Positions 10,771-21,074 of a stretch of 64,000 bases of DNA are shown piece after piece; position 1 is the first letter of the stretch; the number at the start of each line of letters is the position of its first letter. Both the position numbers and the translations under genes were made by a program. The stretch is taken from positions 16,084,764 through 16,148,763 of the forward strand of contig ML677334.1 of assembly GCA_007922305.1 (NCBI GenBank), in the 5' to 3' direction. Origin of the DNA: Dermatemys mawii. Taxonomy: Eukaryota; Chordata; Testudines; Dermatemydidae. The notes under the pieces were generated by a model, which saw only the letters and a list, made by a program, of their open reading frames with translations, ran no database searches and had not been told where the DNA came from.

Positions 10771-10814
10771 TGAAAAATTTTTAGTCTTTAAGGTGCCACA
10801 GGACTCTTTGTCAC

Positions 10815-12117
10815 TTCTATTATTATTTGATTGATCATAATAATATGGCAGTGATCAATGATCATTGATGGGAAAACTTGAAGAGCTTTAGAGTCTGGCT
10901 TGAGTGAGATGCCATCTGCTATTTTTCTATAAATATGTACACATTTGTTGTCTAGTAATAAAGCAAATCATTTCCCATAAATAGGTCCTCCCAGATTTCT
11001 AGTATTCTAAGGTGAAAAGTATGGTTAGAATAGATTTTATTTTTGCCTCCACCTCCAATATTTTCATTTCCGGAGATGACAAGAAAAGAAACAGGAAATG
11101 CAACGGCATATAAATACTTTCTGCTTTCAATACCAAAATGAGTTTGATTGAACCTCAAAAACAGTTTAGCATGTATCTAGTTCAGTTTTGGGGCTGAGCT
11201 CTGGAGAGGGAAATCTAATTTTATCCAAATCACCTTGTCTCTCTCTAGTTTATCTTCTTCTTACAGTTCTGCTGACCTGAATTCCTGAATACTAAAATAT
11301 GGGAAATACCAAGAAAAATGTTTTTCATGAACAGTTGGGTCTGTAACTGATAGAGAAGTTAATGCTATATTGAGAGTGTTATTCCATGACAGGAGGTTGT
11401 CTAAGATTGGTTCAACTGCCTGGCTAGAGCCCATTTTAATTCCATATTAGAGAGAGCCTGAGGTGGGGCCATCACATGTGTTACCTACTTCTTTTTTTGA
11501 CAGACTAAAACTTTAGCTGCTGTTTTTATTGATAACACCCTTCCTCATCCCCCCATTGATGGATTGATGAGAACAGAAACTGCGTAACTTTCTGTGCAAA
11601 GGAAAATGTCAGTTGGAGTTTTTCGAGGCTCATTTATATGAATCTAATTGTTTTGTATAGTCTTGACTTTATGCTGTACTCTGTGAATACTTTAAAATGT
11701 AATCTCATTGTCTGTAATCCTAAAATCAATTTTAAAAAAAGGAAGCAAGGAAGACACAATGGAAAGAGAACAATTTTTCATGTTGAAAATTGGCATGTCA
11801 TTGCTACATTTGGTGTATTAGAAACAAATTACTTTTGTGTAAAACATATTAACCATCTTTTATTCCATTAATATCTATTAAATAATAAATAAAAACAACA
11901 CTAATTAACGAAGAGCTAGAACTGGTGCATTAAACTTACCTCCATCTAGAGTGTATTCATGTTTAATTACCTAGATCTGAACACATACCAAATGTCTTCT
12001 TCTGTACCCATCTGTGTAAGATCTAAACCCAGAAGGGGTCTGTTTTCAATATCCAGTTCACTTGCAATGCATGATGTCAAAAATCTCAATAAACTAGCTC
12101 ATCTCTTGTATACAGAG
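10815..12117. other. Unassigned intergenic sequence
   Basis: AT-rich; no gene or classifiable repeat seen. A small palindrome (GATCAATGATCATTGATG) lies near 10853. Confidence 0.5.
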
Positions 12118-12760
12118 TTGTTGTAGCCATTTTGGCCCCAAGATATTAGCGAGACAATGTGGGTGAGGTAATTTTGATTAGATCAACTTCTATTGGTGGG
12201 AGAGGTAAGTTTTAGAGGTCCCCAGAGTTGTTCTTCTGGTCTGAGAAAGGTACTAAATATGTCACAGCTACACACAATAATCTAAAAACTCATCTCCCAT
12301 GACTCCCATCCCGAAATTTTACATGCTTCCCAAGGTACACAAGCAAGGGAACCTAGGTAGACTCATCATATTTAGCCATTACAAGCTTACTGAAGGAATA
12401 TTGGGACTCATAGAAACCATTCTTAACCACTCACCTTAAAAAGGGCCAGCTTCCTTCAGGACACAACCTACTTTCTTCACAGACAACATTAACAATCTCT
12501 CTCATAATAACACTATTGTTCCTTTTTGTCTTATGACTTCAGGAGTGTTAATGGCCCACTTTACCATGAATGGCTCTTAGAATGTGTCCTAACTACTTAT
12601 ATGAAACTATCTGTTTTGATCTTGTGTTTAGCTGTGACATTCTTAGTATATTTCCTAGACATAAGAGAAATAAGAGCTCTTGTGTAGCTTAAAAGTATAT
12701 CTCTTTCACCGACAGAAATTGGTCCAATTTCTACCTTGTGTCTCTAACTCATCTCTTGAA
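12118..12760 (+). mobile_element. Second, older Penelope-like element with inverted terminal piece
   Basis: A minus-strand terminal segment (12118-12280) is followed by a plus-strand RT remnant (12310-12440) and a plus-strand terminal segment (about 12590-12755). The terminal segments are the same family in opposite orientation: minus strand of 12181-12200 gives CCACCAATAGAAGTTGATC and plus strand 12706-12725 gives CACCGACAGAAATTGGTCC. Each holds a degenerate hammerhead-like box (GAGCTCTTGTGTAGCTT in the plus copy). It is a different PLE family from the 9.6 kb copy and much more diverged. Confidence 0.7.
12310..12441 (+). pseudogene. PLE reverse transcriptase fragment
   Basis: One plus-strand frame reads FYMLPKVHKQGNLGRLI followed by LTEGILGLIETILNH and then a stop. 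This corresponds to the conserved FYLLPKIHK...GRPI block near the start of the RT domain in Penelope-like elements. Further RT similarity (SFRTQPTFFTDN) appears in a nearby frame up to about 12500, so there is at least one stop and probably a frameshift. The catalytic aspartate motifs are not visible. Long decayed. Confidence 0.7.
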
Positions 12761-13324
12761 ATTTTCACAATTCAAGATGTGTATCACTGAAGTCAGTGTC
12801 AGATACTTTAGAGGAGTTCCCCCCTCTTATTCCAGTCCTCTTTTTTTCTAAATAAAGAGTTCTTCCTGATTCTATAATTTTAAGGTAGTTAAAGGTAGGT
12901 CGTTAAAACATATAAATGGAAGGATAGATTTGTTTATATTTGGGGGAAAAACAGATCAATCTTCATTTCCCTTCCTCACAATGAAATTGTGAGTGACTCA
13001 GGCACCACAGTAATGGAGGGAGGGCTTATAAATACCTTCCATACACAGACTTTTTACAAATATGTTTATTCAATCTCATGTATATGCATTAGACATATAA
13101 ATGTCCAATATTTTTTTCTGAATCCTATCAAACTCTTGCCCTCGGTGACATCTTGGATCAATGATTTCAACTGGTAAATTATGTACTTTCTTTTCAAACC
13201 AAATTTTCTTTTATCGAGTTTAAATGTCTTTCCTTTCAATTTCATTGAATATCCTCTTGTTCTTGTATTATGAAAGTGGGGAAATACGTTAGCTCAAAAA
13301 AGGGCTATAGCACTCATTATTGAG
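12761..13324. other. Unassigned intergenic sequence
   Basis: AT-rich, no identifiable feature. Confidence 0.5.
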
Positions 13325-13520
13325 GCTACATTTTAGTCAAAAGATTTTTAGTAAAAGTCACGGACAGGTCACGGACTGTAAATAAAAATTTAAGTCCCGT
13401 GACCTGTCTGTGACTTTTGTCATATATACCCCTGACTCAAACTTGAGAGGGGTGGGCATTGGGTGGCTCAGGAGAACGGTTCTGAGGGCACCGCGGGTAC
13501 TGGGGCCATTTCATTCTGTA
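13325..13520. repeat. Hairpin-forming repeat (fold-back DNA element remnant)
   Basis: Arms 13351-13374 and 13397-13420 are reverse complements at 21 of 24 positions (GTCACGGACAGGTCACGG against CCGTGACCTGTCTGTGAC) around a 22 bp AT-rich loop. A GC-richer tail follows to about 13520. It looks like a short nonautonomous transposon; outer ends and target duplication are not resolved. Confidence 0.6.
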
Positions 13521-14015
13521 CAATATATTTTCTGAGATAGAAGGACAAAAGTTTAAGATAATATGCTAATATGATGATAAAGTATCATTTTTGTTCCCAT
13601 TTAAATGTTAACCCTTTTAAGAAGTAGAAAATCCTATCCTGAGTTACTGCAGTTTGTTTATAATCACATTTGGGGTCCAATCTGATCATCTGAACTTTCT
13701 TTATATTTGTGAAATTAGACCATTTATCTTCTACATTTTTCTAGTTGCATATATCCTGCTTAGAATATAGATAGATATGAGAGATAAGATGGCAAAATGT
13801 ATTATTTAGCTATATGGTTATATTACAAATCATGAGATATGATCAACATAAATACATTCTTAACCTCCTGTATTAAATATATGAATTTTCAGCTGTTAAA
13901 AACAGTGCACCTGATTCTCATTTAAATATACTTAAAGCCTTTTTACACTACTCTGGAAGTGGAAAGGTAATTAATTTTGTGTCATTTAAAGGAGCCATAA
14001 TGTAAATTCAAAGGA
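13521..14015. other. Unassigned intergenic sequence
   Basis: AT-rich, no identifiable feature. Confidence 0.5.
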
Positions 14016-14080
14016 TGAAATCCTGGGTCCATTGAAGTCACTGGGAAAATCTAATTGACTTAAATGGAGCCAGGATTTCA
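14016..14080. repeat. Short palindromic repeat (TGAAATCCTGG family)
   Basis: Near-palindromic: TGAAATCCTGG at the left and CCAGGATTTCA at the right, with CCATTGAAGTCA opposite TGACTTAAATGG inside. This small fold-back family recurs in the window (19258, 42625, 60628, 62222 and degenerate 1688). Confidence 0.7.
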
Positions 14081-14085
14081 GCAGT

Positions 14086-15070
14086 AGATTTTAAGGCTAG
14101 AAATGATCATATAGATCATCTAGTCTGAACTATGTAACAGAGGCCATAGAATTTCACCAAGAGATTCCTTCATCAAGTCTATAACTTTTGGTTGGGCTAG
14201 AACATATATTTTAGAAAAGCATCCAATATTGATTTAGAGATTTTAAGTGATGAAGAATCCACCACACCACTAGATAGTTAGTTCCCGCTAATAAAAATGT
14301 GCATTTTACTCTAATCTGCATTGATTAGCCTCAGCTCTCGGATACTGGATCTTGTTGTGCCTTTGTCTGCTAAATTAAAGAGCCATTTACTATTAGAAAT
14401 GTGTTTCCCCAGTATGTACATGTAGACCATAATCAAGTCACCTCCTACCATTCTCTTGGATAAACTAAAGAGATTAGAGATTGATCTTAAATCTGTCACT
14501 GCAAGGCAGGTTTTCCAGATTTTGAATAATTTTGTGGTAGCTCTTTTCTGAAACTTTCCCATCTTACAACATTTTTTTAAAGTGTGGACACAAGAAACAG
14601 ACACAGTATTTCAGTAAGGGTCTCATTAATGCACAGTGCTAATAACATCTAACTACTTCTAAACATTCTCCTCCGTGTATATCCAAGACAACGTTGCACT
14701 GGGGGCTCATGTTCAGTTGGTTATCCAACCATTATCCAACAGTCCTTTTCAGAATCACTGTTTTTCAAAATACAATTCACCTGTTCTATAAATTTGATCT
14801 ATGTTCTTGGTTATCAGGTGTATGACTTTGCATTTGACTTTATCAAAACACATATTGTTCAACTGAGGCAAATTTACAAAGTGATCCTAGCTCTGCAGGA
14901 CTCTCTCCATATTATTCATTACTTTACCACTTTTTTGTGTCATCCACAAACCTGACCTCAAATGATTTTGTTTTCTTCCAGATCATTGATAAAGATAGCA
15001 CTTGGGCTAAGAACTGACCACTGTGAGACTGCACTAGAAATATCCCCATTGGATGACAATTCCCTGATCA
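14086..15070 (-). mobile_element. CR1 LINE fragment, antisense
   Basis: Read on the minus strand this is the 3' third of CR1 ORF2 plus 3' UTR. Anchors are GATCATCTAGTC at the 3' end, the SKRMVGGDLIMVYMY block near the protein C-terminus, CAGTATTTCAGTAAGG, GGCTCATGTTCAGTTGG, and CAGATCATTGATAAAGATA. The coding remnant (clearest at 14311-14604) is full of changes, so this copy is old. CR1 is the dominant LINE of birds and reptiles. Confidence 0.85.
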
Positions 15071-15775
15071 AAATGAATGTAATTGTGAGTGTAAATGAAA
15101 ATAGATCCCTTTGGGTTCAATGTGGCTCCTAAATCTTTATATGGATTTAGACACCTAACATCAGGCAACCATATTTGCAAATTTTCAGAAATCTTTTAAC
15201 AATCAAGACTATTCACAGTTCTCGGTTTCTTGTAGATACTGAAAATTCAGTTCAGGTATGAAAAATCAATAATTAATTGTGAGGGGGTTGAAAGAAAAGT
15301 TATGGTAGGTAATCCATATAGTTTACTACATTGAAATAGTCTACTACATTGAAGATGCAAAAATCTTAAGAGGGACAGCAAAACAGTTTATGAAAAATAC
15401 TTCTGCTCTTTGCAGAGCAGGTATACTGTCTTTTTTTGAGAGAGAGGGAGAGAGAGAGAGAGTGTTCATGGTGAGAGTAAACTATTACCTCTTTTGATAA
15501 TTGGACTGGAATTAAATTTATGTACTGAAGACTTCAGCCAGCTTAATGAATGGGTAATAATCCATGCATTTGAACTGAACCACAGTAACTCCCACATGTT
15601 CAGCGGGTTCTTTCTCTCAAAGGCATTTGAGCCCCTCTGAAATTCCTTTTAATGATATATAAAGATTAAGCCCTTTGTTAGATATTCTGACACTGTTAAT
15701 GACCTCCAAGTAAGATAAAAACAAACCAGTGATAAATAATATGTTTCTTCTATTGTTGCTTCAAATTTTATCTTA
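15071..15775. other. Unassigned sequence with short GA microsatellite
   Basis: A purine (GA)n tract lies at 15438-15463. Otherwise nothing recognisable. Confidence 0.5.
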
Positions 15776-16085
15776 GGCATGGGCTACACTGGGAGTGGGG
15801 TGTTGTCCTAATATATGCAACTTCAACTACGTGACTAGAGTAAATAAAGTTGGCGTATCTTAGAGCGACTTACCTGGCAGTCCGCATGGCGGTGAGTCAA
15901 CCGGTGCTGCTCCCCTGTCTACTCCACTTCCTCCTCTTGCTGAGATGGAGTTCTGGAGTCAATGGGGAGCATGCTCAGGGATTGATTTATTGTGTCTAAG
16001 GTAGATGCAATAAATCGATCCCTGATAGATCGATCACTGTCCGCCAATCCGGACAGTTGCATGCTGTCTACCTAAACTGAGTTGC
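15776..16085. mobile_element. Nonautonomous DNA-transposon-like repeat
   Basis: Starts near GGGCTACACTGGGAG and ends near GCATGCTGTCTACC, whose reverse complement GGTAGACAGCATGC gives an approximate terminal inverted repeat. Inside, TGCAATAAATCGATCCC and GGATCGATTTATTGC-like halves (around 15985-16025) suggest fold-back structure. The body is moderately GC-rich with CpG decay. I recall this layout as a turtle repeat but cannot name the family. Confidence 0.55.
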
Positions 16086-16390
16086 ATCAACCCCTATGCA
16101 TTTTCCCAAACATATCTGAGATGTTTCCCCTCTCCCCCGCTGCCTCCCCCACCAAAAAAAAACTGTACAGAAAGAATAATATGAGGAAGTCTGGTTTGTT
16201 TGCAGTTGTCATGGAGAATCTGGCATCCCTACTGGAGCAAAGCTGAGGTTGTGGAGCATCCTCTGTTATTTATGATGGTTGTTCTAATGGTGAGGTATGT
16301 GTGAACTGGGTACAGGAGAAGAAAGCACATATTAAAAATACCTTAACTTACTGTTTTTTTTCTGTAGTGTTTCATATTGAGGTATATTAT
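16086..16390. other. Unassigned intergenic sequence
   Basis: Contains a C-rich patch near 16120 and a short poly-A run; no feature identified. Confidence 0.45.
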
Positions 16391-16459
16391 CTGTAGACCA
16401 ATTTTAATCAACACACAATGTACTTTATTTGTGTAATGCTGTACTAAACATAATACTCA
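16391..16459. repeat. 69 bp direct repeat, copy 1
   Basis: Nearly identical to 18532-18600: both run from TGTAGACCA through AATCAACACA and TGTACTTTATTTGTGTAATG to AAACATAATAC, with only a few substitutions. Similarity stops sharply on both sides. Confidence 0.8.
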
Positions 16460-16679
16460 TATATTTAGTGATTATACTACAATACTATACATGGTACATA
16501 TATGAAAACGTTTGTCCTAGTAGTAACAAGAACATTACCATTATCTAAAATAAAATGTTTAATAGAGCTGGATGAACACCCAAAGCAAAAATATTTCAGA
16601 TAGCCAATATGGATCCAGAACCATTGAAGACTTGCATGCGATATCAGTCTCAGAGCCTGGCTGACCACTAATTACCCCT

Positions 16680-16895
16680 TGGTTCCAGATCTGGCTCTAC
16701 CACTGAACTGCTGTGTGATCTTTAGCAAGTCACATCATCTCTGTGTCTCTTTTCTCTCCCACCCTTTCTCTGACTGGTCAGTTTAGATTGTAATCTCTGT
16801 TTTGTATTAAGTATTTGTGAAATGCCTAGCATAATGAGGCTCCATTTTCTGTGGGAATCTTAGATATGACAGCAATATAAATTATAGGTAATCAT
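16680..16895 (+). mobile_element. MIR-like SINE
   Basis: Follows the MIR layout in order: GATCTGGCTCTACCACTGAA, CTGTGTGATCTTTAGCAAGTC, a pyrimidine-rich stretch in place of the usual CTCAGTTTCC, AGTATTTGTGAAATGCCTAGC, and a terminal TTATAGGTAATCAT. MIRs are ancient tRNA-derived SINEs in amniotes; the divergence fits. Confidence 0.7.
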
Positions 16896-17129
16896 AATGT
16901 AGGAAGCTCAAAGGGTGAGCACAAGCTAGTATCAAAAATGAATAAGAACTACAAATAGGTAGAGCAGAAAAATAGGAAGTGATATGGAAGTGATTCTCCT
17001 GAAAGTGAAGAAAGGAAGCATCATACAAGTGGGAGGTATAAACCTAATTTAATTGACTGAGGTAACATAATGGGACATTTCCAGTTAAAATGATATGGAC
17101 ATTTCTATATTGTCATGTTTATATAAAAG

Positions 17130-17790
17130 ATGCATGTAGGAATCCCATTTGAGACCAATGGTCCATCTAGCCCAATGTCCTGTCACTAACATTGAGGAAT
17201 GACAGATACTCCAGGAGAAGGTGCCAAAAATCTTATAATGGACAATTATACTCTAACTTTCCAAGAGGAAATGTTTCATTCTATCCCTAGTTAGTGATTA
17301 GATTATAATTTAAAGTATGAGAGTTGATATTCCTTGTGTATTTATTTGTGTCCCATCTGCTGTACAGAAATGATGGCTGACCTCATTAACCATGTAAATG
17401 TTCAGTCCTGTTTGGAATCTGACTAAGCTCTTGGTGACAATGATATCTCATAACAATTAATTCCAGAGGTTAATTTGGATTTGTGCAAAAAAGCATGTTT
17501 CAGAAGCTTTTTTTTCTTTTAATTTTCCTCAACTGTATCTTTCCCTAGTTCTATTATGAGAAAATGCAAATAGGAGTGACCTGTCTTATTTTTCCTATGC
17601 CATTTATTATTTTACAGATGTTTATCATACTGCCTCTCACTCTCTCTAAACTAAGTTTAGTGGTAAGAGCCTATGTTCATCTCCATTGTCCATCTCTACT
17701 TTTGCTATACTTTTTTAGAGCAGAGATACATTTTATGCATCGTTTCTCCTTTGCTAACTATTTTGCTGATACTGAGAAAGAATTCTCGTA
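17130..17790 (-). mobile_element. CR1 LINE fragment, antisense
   Basis: Starts with ACCAATGGTCCATCTAGCCC, the hallmark of the 3' end of one CR1 subfamily, and continues through AATTCCAGAGGTTAATT, CTATTATGAGAAAATGCAAATAGG and the antisense C-terminal coding part. Heavily mutated; no usable frame remains. Confidence 0.75.
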
Positions 17791-18126
17791 GATTGGAGAG
17801 GTATTGGGAGGGATAGTGGGGAGATGGTTCTATTTGTGTTGGAGGTAAAGGAGATGTACAGCTGCATATTATGTACTTATTACTAGTGTTTGTGACCCTG
17901 GTGTCTTACAATTTGTCCCAATGGCATCACGTGTTCCTTTTTTTTAAAAAAAAAAGAGGATTGGGGAGAGGACTGAACTTTGTGAGACTCCACAGGAAAG
18001 GGCTCTGGAGTTACTCAAAACTACCCTATTTGAACATACAGAAGGAAAGTATTAAAATCATTTCAAAGCTTTCCCATCAGCCTCCACTATATCACTAAGA
18101 CAGGACACAATATCAACATTAACAGA
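17791..18126. other. Unassigned intergenic sequence
   Basis: A poly-T/poly-A junction lies near 17940-17956. No feature recognised. Confidence 0.45.
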
Positions 18127-18417
18127 TCAAGAAGGTAAGTATGGACATTTGTCCCTATCTCTGGGCAGGTGGGTGTTATTCATAAGTAGCCGCCTCGTCT
18201 GGATTATAGCTGAATGGGGCTTAAGATACTGGTAGTGGGAAGGTGGTTCTTCACTTGTATCTTGAAGATTTTGCTCAAAAATGGGAGTTTTCCAGTGATT
18301 GTTCTCCAGGTGTTTTGGATACAAAGATGGTTTCTTAAGAATTGGCCAAGTTATAGCATTTATTAAGATGGATAACAGGTTTCCCTCTTCAAATGAGGCG
18401 CTGGCAGTCTCTATCAA
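18127..18417 (-). pseudogene. Possible non-LTR retrotransposon RT fragment
   Basis: A 96-codon minus-strand frame contains EEGNLLSILINAITWPILKKPSLYP. The block PLLKKPSLDP followed by a few residues and NYRP occurs near the start of the RT domain in several LINE families. Here the NYRP part is altered and no further RT motif is visible. It could be a decayed LINE of a family other than CR1, or coincidence. Confidence 0.35.
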
Positions 18418-18531
18418 CTAGGTGTTTGTGGGCCTTTTTTAGCAGGCACAATGGGCATGGGTAAAAATCAAAGGTGGTAACTTTGTTCATTAATTCTCGA
18501 ACATCCTACTCCATGAATGAGCCAAAGTGAT

Positions 18532-18600
18532 GTGTAGACCAGTCTTAATCAACACATAATGTACTTTATTTGTGTAATGCTGTACTAAACATAATACCCA
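18532..18600. repeat. 69 bp direct repeat, copy 2
   Basis: Direct-orientation partner of 16391-16459, about 2.1 kb away. No TG...CA ends and no primer-site sequence were seen next to either copy. Confidence 0.8.
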
Positions 18601-19255
18601 TGTTGGACTTGGAGTACAGTTGTTGCTGTATACAGAGGTAATGTAGACAAGATCAAAGAAGGGTATCTGATAACTATGAACATGTATTACAAGGATGAAA
18701 ATATCAGAGAGAGAAAAAGAGAGGAGTTGGTTTAGTGGGCATGGGATGTACAAAAGTCTATGGTTAGGAACAATGGAAAAAAATTGAACACAGGAACATT
18801 TAGACTCAGTATCAAGAAACGAATCCTGTTACTAGGGTCTATCTACTAGGTCATGGAAATCCTGTCTTTTGCGTCATTTATGATTGAACAATCTTGCCCC
18901 TGAACCTGTGGAAACCCCATTTTAATCATTCTTGATTCTCATTGTTACCTGATCTGTTGCCACGTAGGCTTTACAACTGTTAGAGCACAATTGTTACACT
19001 TTCTCACTAGAACACATGGTCACTATAAGGCAGAAGCAAGTATAGCAAGGGTTTTCAAATCTTAACAGAGTCATATTTTAGGAGGAGGATTATCTTTTGG
19101 ACCCTTCTCCTTGCTTTTACAATCCTGTAACATCCCTATAGCAGCTATAGCAATTGCCAATGTGGGAAAATGATACTAGGAAAGTAATAAAGTATTTAAT
19201 ATGTAATTTGACTCACCATCTGGAGGAGAACCAGTACAATATAACTAGCCCAGGG
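18601..19255. other. Unassigned intergenic sequence
   Basis: No recognisable gene or repeat. Confidence 0.5.
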
Positions 19256-19360
19256 CCCTGATCCTGCAAATACTTATGCATTCAAATAGTCCCACTGAAG
19301 TCTATGGGACTATTCACATAAAGTTCAGCGTGTGATTAAGTATTGGAAGAATCAGGACCC
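19256..19360. repeat. Palindromic repeat (CTGATCCTGCAA family)
   Basis: CCTGATCCTGCAAATACTTA at the left mirrors TAAGTATTGGAAGAATCAGG at the right, with GTCCCACTGAAG-TCTATGGGAC in the centre. It is a fold-back element remnant of the kind common in sauropsid genomes. Confidence 0.65.
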
Positions 19361-20593
19361 AGATCCCTGTAGACCATCAATGACTGCTTTGTGGACCACC
19401 CTTTAACAACCTTCGAGGAACATTATAGTGTAGCTTGAGTCCATATAATTGTGCCAATGTAGGAATGAAGGGTGGGGAAAAGGGTGATATTTTAAAATAA
19501 TGAAAATCTACCTGAGAGTCAGACACACATTCAATGATGTGGACCCTTGAAAACATATTTGCCACTATATTTATTCTGTCATATTTGATTATACTTAAAT
19601 TCCTTCGAGTCCTTTAGTTGAATTACAAAATCATGACATTGTTTTGGAAATAAATATTCCCACAAAGGAGTTTTGTATCTTTAGTGGGTAGGATCTGATG
19701 TTACTGACTACAAGGATGCATTAAACGTCTTTGGAAATGTCTCCTGTTAGTTACATAATTCCATCTGATAGATTTAACACAGCCGATATTGGAAAATGTA
19801 ATAAAAGTCACTGACTGCACTTTGCATCTTCATAAAGCTCTAAATTAACTGGGTTTCTTTTTGAGGGGGTATAGGAGAGGGTAGATATGAAGGAATGTTA
19901 CTGGTATCTTCAGTTTATAATCAAAGCTAAAATGCTTATTTCTAGAAATCAATGAGTAATTCACAACAAATAATTTATCAAATGACTTCTTTTCTGTTTG
20001 CAGATTGTTTACTAGCAGCTTATGAACTTCCTCCCCTCAAGGTATTGATTACTTGAAATTATTTAGCAGGCAATTTCATAGAGAAGTTTTAATCATTAGA
20101 TTGTGCCTGAGCAATTTGTTGTGATTATGAGATCCATTGATTATATGCTTCTTTATAGTACCTATCTCCAGGCTATCTAAGTATTGGTTAATAAGTGTTT
20201 TTCTTCTCTCTACTATTTCCAGGCAGAGGAATATAACTTTCTGAGACCCAATTATTACATATTTATTTAGGAACATAATTTCTGGACACTTTGAAAGTAA
20301 GATGTGTTTACTCTCCAAACTGAATCCCATGAAGTCTTGTCTCAGTCTAATTTTTTTCTACACCTGGGTTCCTCCATCAAGAATGTTCCCAGTGGCAGGT
20401 AGTTAGAACCTGGGTGTATCCAGCTACAATACATTGTGCCGACAGAGTATTGGTGTCTTTGGGAACTGTGATGGCTGAGGTGGTATTTGTGTTAGCTTGA
20501 TCTCCATCCATAAAGGGCAGATTCGGATCAGTTGTAACCTGTTGTAATATGTTCATCATTATTGCTGATATGGATATGGCTATGTGCTGTACA
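19361..20593. other. Unassigned intergenic sequence
   Basis: AT-rich, no feature identified on either strand. Confidence 0.5.
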
Positions 20594-20595
20594 GT

Positions 20596-20638
<43 letters not shown>

Positions 20639-20645
20639 GGGGGGG
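20594..20645. repeat. Compound (GT)n(GA)n microsatellite
   Basis: About 13 GT units followed by about 9 GA units and a short G run. It resembles the (CT)n(CA)n tract at 29252-29294 on the opposite strand. Confidence 0.95.
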
Positions 20646-21066
20646 AGAGTTTCTTCTACTCCTAGGTAAACTGAATGGCAACTGTCCAGCCTTGAGTCAA
20701 TGGAAATATTCCCTTAGCAAGATTCCTCATCTGAGAGGACTAGACTCTCAACATCCTAGCCAGGTGTCACAATGGCAATCTGTGAGTTGTGGAAGCTGAT
20801 TTTAAGCTATATGCTACCTTGATGTTCATCAGTGTTGGGCTTGTTAGCATACAAGCCACTTTCTCAGATCAGTTCCTCAAGGTTACCGTCATCTCTCCTG
20901 CTTTTTGTCCTTTTGTTTGTTTCTTCCAGGTGCCAAGACCTCTTGATAGGAGTAGAGACTGCATCTGTGCATCTGATTTTCTTTAGTGTCAGGCACACAT
21001 TGGTGGCACAGTGATTACTAAATTGGTGACATAATATGATTTCCCCACAGATATCATTATTGTAGA
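20646..21066. other. Unassigned intergenic sequence
   Basis: No repeat recognised. A splice-acceptor-like TTTGTTTCTTCCAG occurs near 20916, but the downstream frame has no family match and no other exon signals, so no exon is called. Confidence 0.4.
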
Positions 21067-21074
21067 TGTTAGAG

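Larger units (their letters stand above)
9636..10814 (+). mobile_element. Penelope-like retroelement with 5' inversion
   Basis: A truncated PLE in two opposed pieces. Minus-strand 9636-10080 encodes the linker downstream of the RT. Plus-strand 10087-10814 carries the GIY-YIG endonuclease, the 3' tail with a hammerhead-like motif, and the conserved end GGACTCTTTGTCACTT. The pieces overlap: 9636-9702 inverted equals 10087-10153 at 66 of 67 positions. The order flank, antisense 5' piece, sense 3' piece is what twin priming during target-primed insertion produces. PLEs are retroelements of animal genomes whose RT is related to telomerase. The RT palm is absent, so this copy cannot be autonomous. 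Confidence 0.9.

Noticed and set aside
11638..11871. 77-codon plus-strand frame
   Set aside because: AT-rich, no recognisable motif; of the length expected by chance in such sequence.
16391..18600. The 69 bp direct repeats as LTRs of a retrotransposon
   Set aside because: Too short, no TG...CA ends, no primer-binding site, no pol similarity between them apart from a weak RT-like stretch on the opposite strand.
20916..20990. Possible exon after a splice-acceptor-like TTTGTTTCTTCCAG
   Set aside because: The downstream frame has no family similarity and there is no matching donor or neighbouring exon; such acceptor-like motifs are frequent by chance.
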